From NCBI RefSeq assembly GCF_030209745.1, contig NZ_JARVRJ010000001.1, positions 124,001 through 188,000 of the forward strand: 64,000 nucleotides of DNA, given 5' to 3'. Origin of the DNA: Arthrobacter sp. fls2-241-R2A-200. GTDB lineage: Bacteria > Actinomycetota > Actinomycetes > Actinomycetales > Micrococcaceae. The position numbers were made by a program, and so were the translations under genes. Within the stretch, counting starts at the first letter, position 1. Each line of letters opens with the position of its first letter. The notes under the pieces were generated by a model that saw nothing but the letters and a program-made list of their open reading frames with translations, was not told the DNA's origin and ran no database searches. This document shows positions 27,548-35,511 of this stretch, one piece after another.

Positions 27548-28537
27548 ATGACGTCAACAAATCCCCCAACCGCATCCGAAGGCACCGAGGCCCGGAAGAT
27601 CGCCGTCGTTGGTTCCGGCTACATGGGCGGCGGCATTGCACAGGTTCTGGCACTGGGCGGGGCTCGCGTGGCGTTGGCCGACGTTTCCGCGGAGATCGCA
27701 CAAAAGAACTACGAGCGCTTGTTGGTTGAATCGGACCAGTTCGTCGCCGATGGTCTCTTCCCGGCAGGATCCACGGAGATTCTCAAGCAAAACCTGTGGG
27801 CTGCCAAGGACATCGAGGAAGCTGTTGGCGATGCCGAATTCATCGAGGAATGCGTCCCTGAGGTCCTTGAGATCAAGCACCAGACGCTCGCCCGGATCAG
27901 CGCCGCGGCACAGCCGAACGCAGTCATCGGTTCCAACACGTCCACCATCTCCATCGCGGCTCTTGCCGAGGCGGTGACCGGGGCGGAGCGGTTCCTTGGG
28001 GTGCACTTCTCCAACCCGTCGCCCTTCATTCCCGGCGTGGAGGTGATCCCGCACGCTGGCACCGCCGCGAGCACTGTCGGCACAGCCTGCGATCTCGTGC
28101 ATGCGGCCGGCAAGCAGACCGCCGTCGTCAAGGACGTCACCGGATTTGTCCTCAACCGCCTGCAGTACGCACTGTTCCACGAAGCCGCTCAGCTGGTGGA
28201 ACAGGGCATCGCAACGGCCGACGACGTCGACACCCTGGTCCGTACGACCTTCGGCTTCCGCCTGCCCTTCTTCGGGCCGTTCGCCATCGCCGATATGGCC
28301 GGTCTGGACGTCTACAACTTCTGCTACAAGTCCCTGCAGACCGAATTCCCGGAACGCTTCGCTACGCCCAAGATCCTTTCCGATCTGGTGGAAGCAGGGA
28401 AGCTCGGCACCAAGACCGGCTCGGGGTTCCTCAACGTCCCGGCTGATCGGACACCGGAACTCATCGCGTACCGCAACAAGGCCTACGTCGCCATGCAAAA
28501 ACTCATCGAAGAGCTTGGCCCGGCCCCCATCAACTGA
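27548..28537 (+). CDS. 3-hydroxyacyl-CoA dehydrogenase-like NAD-dependent dehydrogenase
   Basis: The 329-residue protein has an N-terminal Rossmann fold (VVGSGYMGGGIAQVL, about 19-33) and the active-site His/Asn region GVHFSNPSPFIPGVEVIP with SNTSTISI just before it. A C-terminal helical domain has VTGFVLNRLQYALFHEAAQLVEQGIA (part shown) and KTGSGF. This is the 3-hydroxyacyl-CoA dehydrogenase family, which also includes L-gulonate 3-dehydrogenase (lambda-crystallin). In a sugar operon with no other beta-oxidation gene, oxidation of a sugar acid or polyol is more likely than of an acyl-CoA. The exact substrate is not inferable. It starts 2 bp after rpiB. Confidence 0.85.
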   Translation: MTSTNPPTASEGTEARKIAVVGSGYMGGGIAQVLALGGARVALADVSAEIAQKNYERLLVESDQFVADGLFPAGSTEILKQNLWAAKDIEEAVGDAEFIEECVPEVLEIKHQTLARISAAAQPNAVIGSNTSTISIAALAEAVTGAERFLGVHFSNPSPFIPGVEVIPHAGTAASTVGTACDLVHAAGKQTAVVKDVTGFVLNRLQYALFHEAAQLVEQGIATADDVDTLVRTTFGFRLPFFGPFAIADMAGLDVYNFCYKSLQTEFPERFATPKILSDLVEAGKLGTKTGSGFLNVPADRTPELIAYRNKAYVAMQKLIEELGPAPIN

Positions 28538-28556
28538 GCTTTCCAGGAGCATCACT

Positions 28557-29321
28557 ATGAACTTCCCCGCAACGCGCACGGCGATTGTCACCGGCGCAGT
28601 ATCCGAGCGCGGCATCGGCCGCGCCACCGTCAACTACCTGGCCGCCCAAGGCTGGAACATCGGCATCATCGACCTCGACGACGCTGCCTGCAAAGCGGCA
28701 GCGAAGGAAATCGCAGCTGAACATGGCGTCAAAGCACACGGTGTTGGTGCCAACGTGGCCAATGAAGCGGAGGTCCGGGCGGCGATCGATGAGCTCGAAG
28801 CCGAGTTGCCGCAGATCGTTGCGCTGGCCAACGTGGCCGGCGTCAGCTCACCCATTGGTTACCTCGAACTTGAGCCCGCAGAGTGGGACCGCGTGCTGAA
28901 CATCAACCTCAACGGCGTCCATTACGCGACCCGCCGTGTGGCAGAGTCCATGGTCAAAAACCGCATCGGCCGGATCGTCAACATCTCCTCGGTCTCAGCC
29001 CAGCGCGGAGGCGGTACGTTCTCCAAGACCCCTTACTCCGTGGCCAAAGCGGGAGTAATTGGCTTGACCCGTGCCACGGCGCGGGAACTGGGCGGCTATG
29101 ACATCACCGTCAACGCCATCTCACCTGGCCCCATCGATACCGACATCATGGGCGGCACGCTCAGCCAAGAGCGCAAGGACGAGCTCACCAAGGAACTCGT
29201 GGTCAACCGCGTGGGTTGCACCCGTGACATCGCCGCCGCCATCGCCTTCCTCATCAGTGAAGACGCCGGATACATCTCCGGGCAGACGCTGAATGTGGAT
29301 GGCGGACTTTACATGCACTAA
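28557..29321 (+). CDS. Short-chain dehydrogenase/reductase (possible tetritol dehydrogenase)
   Basis: The 254-residue classical SDR has the cofactor motif TGAVSERGIGRA near 12 and the acidic residue in IIDLDDA, which favours NAD(H). NVAGVS is the NAG motif, and the catalytic Ser, Tyr and Lys are in NISSVSAQ and PYSVAKAG (about 160-164). ISPGPIDTD is typical near the C-terminus. The ATG at 28557 has CCAGGAG upstream, which excludes the longer frame starting inside the previous gene. In M. smegmatis an SDR (DthD) oxidises D-threitol to D-erythrulose; a similar polyol oxidation is the best guess here. Confidence 0.88.
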   Translation: MNFPATRTAIVTGAVSERGIGRATVNYLAAQGWNIGIIDLDDAACKAAAKEIAAEHGVKAHGVGANVANEAEVRAAIDELEAELPQIVALANVAGVSSPIGYLELEPAEWDRVLNINLNGVHYATRRVAESMVKNRIGRIVNISSVSAQRGGGTFSKTPYSVAKAGVIGLTRATARELGGYDITVNAISPGPIDTDIMGGTLSQERKDELTKELVVNRVGCTRDIAAAIAFLISEDAGYISGQTLNVDGGLYMH

Positions 29322-29354
29322 ACCCCCCAACAGATTGCTCAAAGAGGAGTTTCC

Positions 29355-30704
29355 ATGTCTGCTGCTTCAACTTCCACAAGGGAGTTGCTTGCTTCACCCG
29401 TCCTGAAGTCGGCAATCTCCAAGGCGTCGCTACGGCTGATGCCCATGATCGTCATCCTCTACGTCGTGTCCTTCCTGGACCGCACCAACGTTGGATTCGC
29501 TGAAGCCGCCCTCGGCGTGGACAAAGGAATCGGAGCAGGCGCGTACGCCCTGGGTGCCGGTATCTTCTTCATCGGTTATGCACTGTTCGAGATCCCCAGC
29601 AACCTGCTGCTGACAAAGTTCGGTGCCAAGATCTGGCTCGCCCGCATTTCCATCACCTGGGGCATCGTCTCCGCGTGTTTCGCCTTTGTCCAAGGCGAGA
29701 CGTCCTTCATCATCCTGAGATTCCTCCTGGGCGTTACCGAAGCCGGTCTTTTCCCAGGTGTCATCATGTTCCTCGCCGCCTGGTTCCCCAACAAGGTACG
29801 GGTCAAGATGTTTGCGATCTTCTACCTGGCCCAGCCGTTGTCACAGATGCTGGGTGCTCCGCTGTCCGGCTGGCTCATCAACATCGGAGACCAGATTCCC
29901 GGCGTCGCTGGTTGGCAGGTCATGTTCTTCGTTGAAGGTTCGCTGGCCGTCGTCGCGGGCATTGCCGCGTTCTTCTTCCTCATCAACAGCCCCCAGGATG
30001 CCAAGTTCCTCAGCAAGGAAGAAAAGGTTGCCCTGACCGATGTCATGGAGCTGGAGGACACCGTCAAGGAAGAAACCGGCCCTCGCGGCATCCTGGCCTC
30101 CATGCGGAGTGGCCGTGTCTGGTACTTCACTGTCATCTACTTCTGCCTGCAGATCGCCGTTTACGGCGTCACCTTCTACCTGCCGCAGCAGGTGGCCCAG
30201 TTGACCGGCCAGAAGGTGGGGTTCGCCGTCGGGCTCTTGGCTGCCATCCCGTGGTTCTTCGGAATCTTCGCCTGCTACTTCGTGGGCAAGGCTGCCAACA
30301 CCGTGGCTCTGCGCCGGCGATGGGGCACGGCACTGTTCCTCTCAACGGGTGTGTGCATTTTCGGATCGGCCTGGGCTGGAGCAAACCACCTGCCTGCGTT
30401 GGGCATCATCTGCATCACCTTGGCTGTGTGCAGCTTCTTGGCCATCGGGCCCATCTGCTGGTCCTATCCGACGGCATTCCTCACCGGAACTGCCGCCGCT
30501 GCCGGTATCGGCCTCATCAACTCCCTGGGCAACCTGGGTGGTTTCGTGGCACCGATCCTGCGCACCACCGTCAATCAGGCCACCGCATCCGACACCGGCA
30601 CCATGGGGGTCTACGCCCTCGGCGTCCTGCCGTTCCTGGCGGCGCTCATGATGTTCGGTACCCGGGCATTCAGCAACAAGGCCGACGAACTGCTGGACAA
30701 GTAA
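29355..30704 (+). CDS. MFS transporter, anion:cation symporter (ACS) family
   Basis: The 449-residue protein has 12 TM segments. The N-terminal signature VVSFLDRTNVGFAEAAL is typical of the ACS family (phthalate, glucarate and hexuronate permeases), as are FEIPSNLLL and FLLGVTEAGLFPGVIMFL. It likely imports the operon's substrate by proton symport. ACS members generally carry organic anions, so an acid-sugar substrate should be considered beside a neutral tetritol. It has an AGAGGAG site and lies between the SDR and the triosephosphate isomerase paralogue. Confidence 0.9.
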   Translation: MSAASTSTRELLASPVLKSAISKASLRLMPMIVILYVVSFLDRTNVGFAEAALGVDKGIGAGAYALGAGIFFIGYALFEIPSNLLLTKFGAKIWLARISITWGIVSACFAFVQGETSFIILRFLLGVTEAGLFPGVIMFLAAWFPNKVRVKMFAIFYLAQPLSQMLGAPLSGWLINIGDQIPGVAGWQVMFFVEGSLAVVAGIAAFFFLINSPQDAKFLSKEEKVALTDVMELEDTVKEETGPRGILASMRSGRVWYFTVIYFCLQIAVYGVTFYLPQQVAQLTGQKVGFAVGLLAAIPWFFGIFACYFVGKAANTVALRRRWGTALFLSTGVCIFGSAWAGANHLPALGIICITLAVCSFLAIGPICWSYPTAFLTGTAAAAGIGLINSLGNLGGFVAPILRTTVNQATASDTGTMGVYALGVLPFLAALMMFGTRAFSNKADELLDK

Positions 30705-30707
30705 GCC

Positions 30708-31502
30708 GTGAGCCACACATCTTCCATGCAGGACACCCTGTTCATTGGCGTCAGCAGCAAGATGTACATGGGCTACGCACAGAGCCTGGTGTGGCTGGAG
30801 CAATTGCTCGCAGAAGTGGACGCCCGTCCGGCCCTCGCGGCCGGGCGGGTTGTCCCGTTCGTCATCCCGTCCTTCCCGGTGCTGCCCGAGGCTGCACGCT
30901 TGATGGCCGGTACCCCCTTGCTTCTCGGTGCGCAGAACTGCGGTTGGGCTGAGGGACCGTGGACGGGCGAGGTTTCACCGTCGATGCTGGCGGAACTGGG
31001 TGCTGGCTTGGTGGAGATCGGCCATGCGGAACGACGTCAATTCTTCGCGGAGGACGATCCTATGGTGGCACTGAAGGTCCGCGCGGCGTTGGGCGCTGGG
31101 ATCACACCTTTGCTCTGCGTGGGGGAGGCGGAGACTGCCGAGCCGGCGGAAGCAGCAGGTACGGTCTTCCGCCAGATCGAGGCAGCCGTGTCCGGCGACT
31201 GGTCCGCAGCCTCGAAACTCCTCATCGCGTACGAACCGGTGTGGGCAATAGGGGCACCCGAACCGGCGTCGAGCACGTATGTGTCCAAGGTAGTTGCCGC
31301 CTTGCGCGCCGCCCTTTCCCAGTACGGCCTCTCGGGGTTGCCTGTGATTTACGGCGGCTCGGCCAAGCCGGGGCTGTTGCCCGGGCTCTCCGGGGTTTCC
31401 GGTCTTTTCCTTGGCCGCTTCGCCCATGATGCCGCGAACTTTGGTGCTGTCCTCGACGAGGCACTTACCCTCTCCAACCGGGTCGCACATCAGGCCGTTT
31501 AG
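30708..31502 (+). CDS. Divergent triosephosphate isomerase paralogue (LerI/EryH-like)
   Basis: The 264-residue TIM-barrel enzyme retains the catalytic Lys (about 18, VSSKMYM), the electrophilic His (about 106, EIGHAERR), the catalytic Glu (about 176, AYEPVWAIG) and the phosphate-binding IYGGSAKP. The Asn-Trp that precedes the Lys in housekeeping TpiA (GNWKMN) is Ser-Ser here, a change around the substrate pocket. In tetritol catabolism, such paralogues (LerI, EryH/TpiA2) convert L-erythrulose-1-phosphate to D-erythrulose-4-phosphate, the substrate of the RpiB homologue encoded upstream. The gene ends the operon; its TAG overlaps the convergent nuclease stop. Confidence 0.88.
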   Translation: MSHTSSMQDTLFIGVSSKMYMGYAQSLVWLEQLLAEVDARPALAAGRVVPFVIPSFPVLPEAARLMAGTPLLLGAQNCGWAEGPWTGEVSPSMLAELGAGLVEIGHAERRQFFAEDDPMVALKVRAALGAGITPLLCVGEAETAEPAEAAGTVFRQIEAAVSGDWSAASKLLIAYEPVWAIGAPEPASSTYVSKVVAALRAALSQYGLSGLPVIYGGSAKPGLLPGLSGVSGLFLGRFAHDAANFGAVLDEALTLSNRVAHQAV

Positions 31503-34500
31503 CGGGAACCGATCGTCTTCATCTGCTGGTTAGTTGGGTAACCCGGCGTGGCGCCGCCGCGCTGGCAGAGGGCCACGAACCCACCGAGGTTCTCCAGGCC
31601 CTCGGGGTGCGTGGGGAGGTAGTTGGTCAGTTCAGGTGAACGCACGACGACGGCACGCCACTGACCGCGTGAGACCGCCACGTTGATCCGGTTGCGTGAG
31701 AGCAGGAACTCCATGCCGCGCGGAACCTCTCCAGCGGCGGACGCGGCCATGGAGACGATGACAACGGGCGCTTCCTGGCCTTGGAACTTATCCACGGTCC
31801 CTACGCGCACCTTGCCCAGACCCGCGGCCCGGAGTTCGTGCTTGATGAGCTGGACTTGGGCGTTGTAGGCCGCGACCACCAGGATGTCGGGTTCGTCGAG
31901 TGGTCTGCTGTCTTCCGAGTGGGATGGATCGAGCCAGAGCAGGCCGAGGTGCGCTTTGACCTGACGCACTACTTCCGCAGCTTCTTCGGGGGACGACGAC
32001 GAGTTGCCGCTGTGTGGGACGTAAACGCAGGAGACGCCTGGCTTTACTCCCTCCAGACGGCGCAACTCAGCTGCCGGTGCGGACTCCAGCCGATTGTCAT
32101 AGGACAGCTCGGAGACGGCGCTGCAAAGGTCCGGGTGCATCCGCCATGACGATGCCAGGAAGTAACCCAGCTCTGGCGGCAGGGTGTTGTGGCCGTCCGA
32201 TAGCCAGCCCAACGCGGATTCATCCACCGGCTCCGGATGCTTTCCTTGGGTCACTTGGGGCAGCTGTTGGGGGTCGCCCAAGAGCAAAAGCCGTTTGGCC
32301 GCGCGGCTCACGGCCATGGTGTTGGCGAGGGAGAACTGCCCGGCCTCGTCGATGACCAGCAGATCCAACACCCCTGCTGGAACGTCCTTGCCCACCATGG
32401 TCCACGCCGTACCGCCAATGAGGCCGCCGCCGGCGCTGGAAAGAAGTTCCTGGACATGGCCTTTACCGCATTGCTTCCATGGCACGGGGTCGTTGTGTTT
32501 GACCTCTTTTGCTACCCGGTAGGGATCGACTCCGGCTTTCTCCACGGCCGCGCACAGCAGGTTCTCCACCACCGCATGTGATTGCCCAACTACTCCCACC
32601 TTCCAGCCTTTGGCCACGAGCGCGGCGATGACATGCGCGCCCACGTACGTCTTGCCACTGCCCGGCGGACCTTGGACGGCGAGGTAGGAGTGTTCAAGGT
32701 CTTGAACTGCCTCAGTGATGGCATCGATGTAGCCGTCCGGCCCTGGCCTCACGGCTGGAAGCGCTGCGAGCGTGCGGAGCTTCGGGGGCTTCCGCCGAAC
32801 GAGGTCCAATGCCGGGTCTTGGGGCCAATCAGGCAATGAGTCATCCAGCTTTGCAGCCAAGGCAGCCAGTGCAGCCTTCTGGCCGTTGGTGGGAATGGGG
32901 GTGTCCGGAGTCAGCGCCATGGGCACCTGGCTGAACTCGGCGGAGTCTTTGCGGAGACCTTCCCGGATAGTCGCCGTCTCCGCGTCGCCTCTTTCCCCGA
33001 TCCCGATAACTTCGGTCCCTGGCCAGCCCGCCCGACCAAGTGCCGCTGATGCCTTCTCGGCAAGGGCGTCGGGCAGGGGCGCACCATACATGCGGAAGTA
33101 CGTCTTCCCCGGCTCCAAGCCAGAGCCGTCCCCTGAACGGCCTATCAGTTCAACGATCCGGGCTGGGTTACTACGAGGTGTTGGTTTGGCCCAATCCTGG
33201 AGCACCAGGGCCTGTTCCACGACGAAAATGTCCCGCTCGTCAGGCCATTGGCTGGCGGGTTTCTCCAGACGGTCAAAGTGTCCCCACCAGTACTGCTTGT
33301 CCTCGCGGCGGTGATAGCCGACGCCCGCAGCAACGATAGCGATGGCCCGTGAATCTGCCGAGGCCCGCTGTTCCTCGGGGAGGCCGGCCAGGTAATCCAA
33401 GAGGGCCGTTTCCTCAGGGGCGGCCTCGTACCCGGGCGTGGATTCTTCCGGGCCACGGGGCGGGTCCCCCTCCACGACGCCGGCGCCGGCCGGCTCAATG
33501 TCACGTCCAGCCGAGAGCCTCAGCAGCCAGTTCCGCAGTTCCAACGTCGACAGGCAGTCGTACTCGTTGTAGTCGCGGATGCTCTCCAGAATTGTGGCGG
33601 CATCTTCGGCCCGTCCGACGTCCCGGGCCGTGCAATAGTCAGCGTAGGCAACCACGGAAGCTCCGGCGTCGACGACGTCCCCCGAGCGCAGATGCTGTCC
33701 CATGTACAGCGGTTCAAGTTTCTTGATGCTGTAGGAGTTTTCCGAGATGCGGATGCTGTGCCGCACGGTGTCATAGAGGTCCACCAAGACACCGTCCCGC
33801 AGGAGGTCGTCGACGGCGTTCTCACCCACTATGTGCGTTAGGGACAGATTCCTCAGCGCCGTTTTCTCATAAGCGGCGTAGTGGTAGATATGCATGTTCG
33901 GATACTTGGCGCGCCGTTTTGCCACGTAGTCGAGGAACTCTACGAATGCTTGGCCTTCCTCGGCCCGGGAGTGAGCCCAGAAGGGCCGGAAGACCGGGTC
34001 AGCCCCGGGGCTCAGCGGGTTCTCAATGACGCCGAAGAGATACTCAAGGCCCCACTTTCCGGTGGCAGGATCCTCCCACAGGGGGTCGCCTTCAAAGTCG
34101 AAAAAGATATCACCGGGATCGGGTGCGGGAATGCGGCCCAAGGTGTTTTCAGGCAACACTTCGTAGCTGATGGCTTTGGCTTGTCCGGCTTTATCCGTGT
34201 AGTTGACGGTCCCATCGGGATGACCGGTTCCGGTCTGAAGCCGTGCTTGCCCGCGCAGGCGCATGAACGTGGAATCGTTGGTATCCGCGGGCGATGCCGC
34301 CAGCTGATCGATGGTGGTGATTCCGGCCATGATCAGCTTTTTCCTGCGGCTCATGCGCATACCAGCAACCATCAGGAGATCCCGATGCAAGGTGACCTGT
34401 TCCGTGCAGTAGTCGCACCTGCCGCAGGCAGAGAAGCTGGAGTCACCCCACTCAACCGGGCCGCTGCCGGAAATATGCATGGCCGTCATGCCTAGGAAGC

Positions 34501-35122
34501 GCTCGCGGCGTTCCTTGAACACGGGAAGGATCTGGGAAAGGGGATGATCGCTATTCACCCTATTGCCAAGAACCAACGTGAGGGTGGGATCCGGAGTGAT
34601 GCCCGCCTGCAGGAGTTGGTCCCCATACGCCGCCAGCTGCAAGAGGGCTGTGACTTTGGCGTGCCTGGCCAGCTTGGTGTCGTAGACGGCGTAGTGGCCT
34701 CCGTGCCTCTTCACCAGGAAGTCCGAGCGGCCGTGGAATCGACCGTCAAAGAAAGCGGCTTGGAAAACCACATCCGCCCCTGACCGCAGGGCTTCAATGG
34801 ACTCCGCATGCTTGGCCGCAAGGGTGGCACGATCCATTGCCTCGGCGGGAACGACGTCGTAAACGCCTCTTCCCGTGACCGGATTCCAGGCACCGAAAGT
34901 GTCCACGAACTCGTCAAGGACGCGGTGTTCGTGGACGTCCCCCAACCTTGAGGTCCGCTCCAGCATGGCATCAGCGGGAAAGTCAGGCCTTGCTGAGCGG
35001 CCAAGTTTCTCGTCAAGTTTGCGCAGCAGTTGGTATTCGCACGTAGCGGCGATGACGAGGTCGCTGGCGGAAAAAACCAGGTCCGGCTGTGCCCCCGCTG
35101 TCTCAGGATCGAGAAAGAACAC
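31499..35122 (-). CDS. TM0106-family RecB/Cas4-like nuclease fused to an SF1 helicase
   Basis: The 1207-residue protein has three parts. The N-terminal RecB/Cas4-like nuclease (about 1-300) contains DFLVKRHGGHYAVYDTKLA (core YAVYDTKLA). Four cysteines (C28, and CGRCDYC near 233) are spaced as in the iron-sulfur nucleases Cas4, AddB and Dna2. A middle RNase H-like 3'-5' exonuclease domain has FFDFEGDP near 345 and DYNEYDCLSTLELRNWL near 530. The C-terminal SF1 helicase has Walker A GPPGSGKT near 822, DEAGQFSLANT, GDPQQLPQV and SRNRINVAVSR. This layout suggests DNA end processing or repair. No crispr genes are nearby. It is transcribed alone, away from tex. Confidence 0.9.
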   Translation of the reverse strand: MFFLDPETAGAQPDLVFSASDLVIAATCEYQLLRKLDEKLGRSARPDFPADAMLERTSRLGDVHEHRVLDEFVDTFGAWNPVTGRGVYDVVPAEAMDRATLAAKHAESIEALRSGADVVFQAAFFDGRFHGRSDFLVKRHGGHYAVYDTKLARHAKVTALLQLAAYGDQLLQAGITPDPTLTLVLGNRVNSDHPLSQILPVFKERRERFLGMTAMHISGSGPVEWGDSSFSACGRCDYCTEQVTLHRDLLMVAGMRMSRRKKLIMAGITTIDQLAASPADTNDSTFMRLRGQARLQTGTGHPDGTVNYTDKAGQAKAISYEVLPENTLGRIPAPDPGDIFFDFEGDPLWEDPATGKWGLEYLFGVIENPLSPGADPVFRPFWAHSRAEEGQAFVEFLDYVAKRRAKYPNMHIYHYAAYEKTALRNLSLTHIVGENAVDDLLRDGVLVDLYDTVRHSIRISENSYSIKKLEPLYMGQHLRSGDVVDAGASVVAYADYCTARDVGRAEDAATILESIRDYNEYDCLSTLELRNWLLRLSAGRDIEPAGAGVVEGDPPRGPEESTPGYEAAPEETALLDYLAGLPEEQRASADSRAIAIVAAGVGYHRREDKQYWWGHFDRLEKPASQWPDERDIFVVEQALVLQDWAKPTPRSNPARIVELIGRSGDGSGLEPGKTYFRMYGAPLPDALAEKASAALGRAGWPGTEVIGIGERGDAETATIREGLRKDSAEFSQVPMALTPDTPIPTNGQKAALAALAAKLDDSLPDWPQDPALDLVRRKPPKLRTLAALPAVRPGPDGYIDAITEAVQDLEHSYLAVQGPPGSGKTYVGAHVIAALVAKGWKVGVVGQSHAVVENLLCAAVEKAGVDPYRVAKEVKHNDPVPWKQCGKGHVQELLSSAGGGLIGGTAWTMVGKDVPAGVLDLLVIDEAGQFSLANTMAVSRAAKRLLLLGDPQQLPQVTQGKHPEPVDESALGWLSDGHNTLPPELGYFLASSWRMHPDLCSAVSELSYDNRLESAPAAELRRLEGVKPGVSCVYVPHSGNSSSSPEEAAEVVRQVKAHLGLLWLDPSHSEDSRPLDEPDILVVAAYNAQVQLIKHELRAAGLGKVRVGTVDKFQGQEAPVVIVSMAASAAGEVPRGMEFLLSRNRINVAVSRGQWRAVVVRSPELTNYLPTHPEGLENLGGFVALCQRGGATPGYPTNQQMKTIGSR

Positions 35123-35511
35123 CGCGGTCCACCTACCTTCCGTGCCAGGAATGAATGCCTTCCAGCCAAGCTATCAGCGGGCACCGACAATATAGAGGGC
35201 AAGGCATTCCTAATCGGACAATCAGCTGGGCGTCCATGTCTTTTGGGAGCCTGATCGGGCGCGAGCGTGAGGTACCTTGCTGCTGCAGGATCGCATTGAG
35301 CGCATCTTGCTGGGAACGTTTCCGAAAAAAGAATTTGTCCGTGGCGCCGAAAACGGACACCCAGAACCCCCAGCCGCCGCGAGGCATCCGTGGCAGAACG
35401 CCTCGCGGCCCGCTTGTCCAAGCCTGATTCAACTACAGCACTAACCCGGCCCCCGGGATAGCCCTTGTGGAAAAGCGAACTGAAACTGTCGGCCGGGTGA
35501 GGCAAACTGTC
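35123..35511. other. 389-bp intergenic region with one strong hairpin
   Basis: This is the divergent promoter region for the nuclease-helicase and tex. CCGCGAGGC (35377-35385) and GCCTCGCGG (35400-35408) form a 9-bp hairpin with a 14-nt loop. It is not followed by a T-run on either strand. No convincing gene was found; the short open frames here lack ribosome-binding sites or domain-like sequence. Confidence 0.5.

Noticed and set aside
31499..35122. Cas4-like motif as evidence for a CRISPR system
   Set aside because: The nuclease is fused to a helicase in a TM0106-type protein; no other cas genes or arrays lie nearby.
35133..35432. Possible minus-strand gene of 99 codons upstream of the nuclease-helicase
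   Set aside because: Trp/Cys/Arg-rich sequence without ribosome-binding site or domain; it also overlaps the hairpin and promoter area.
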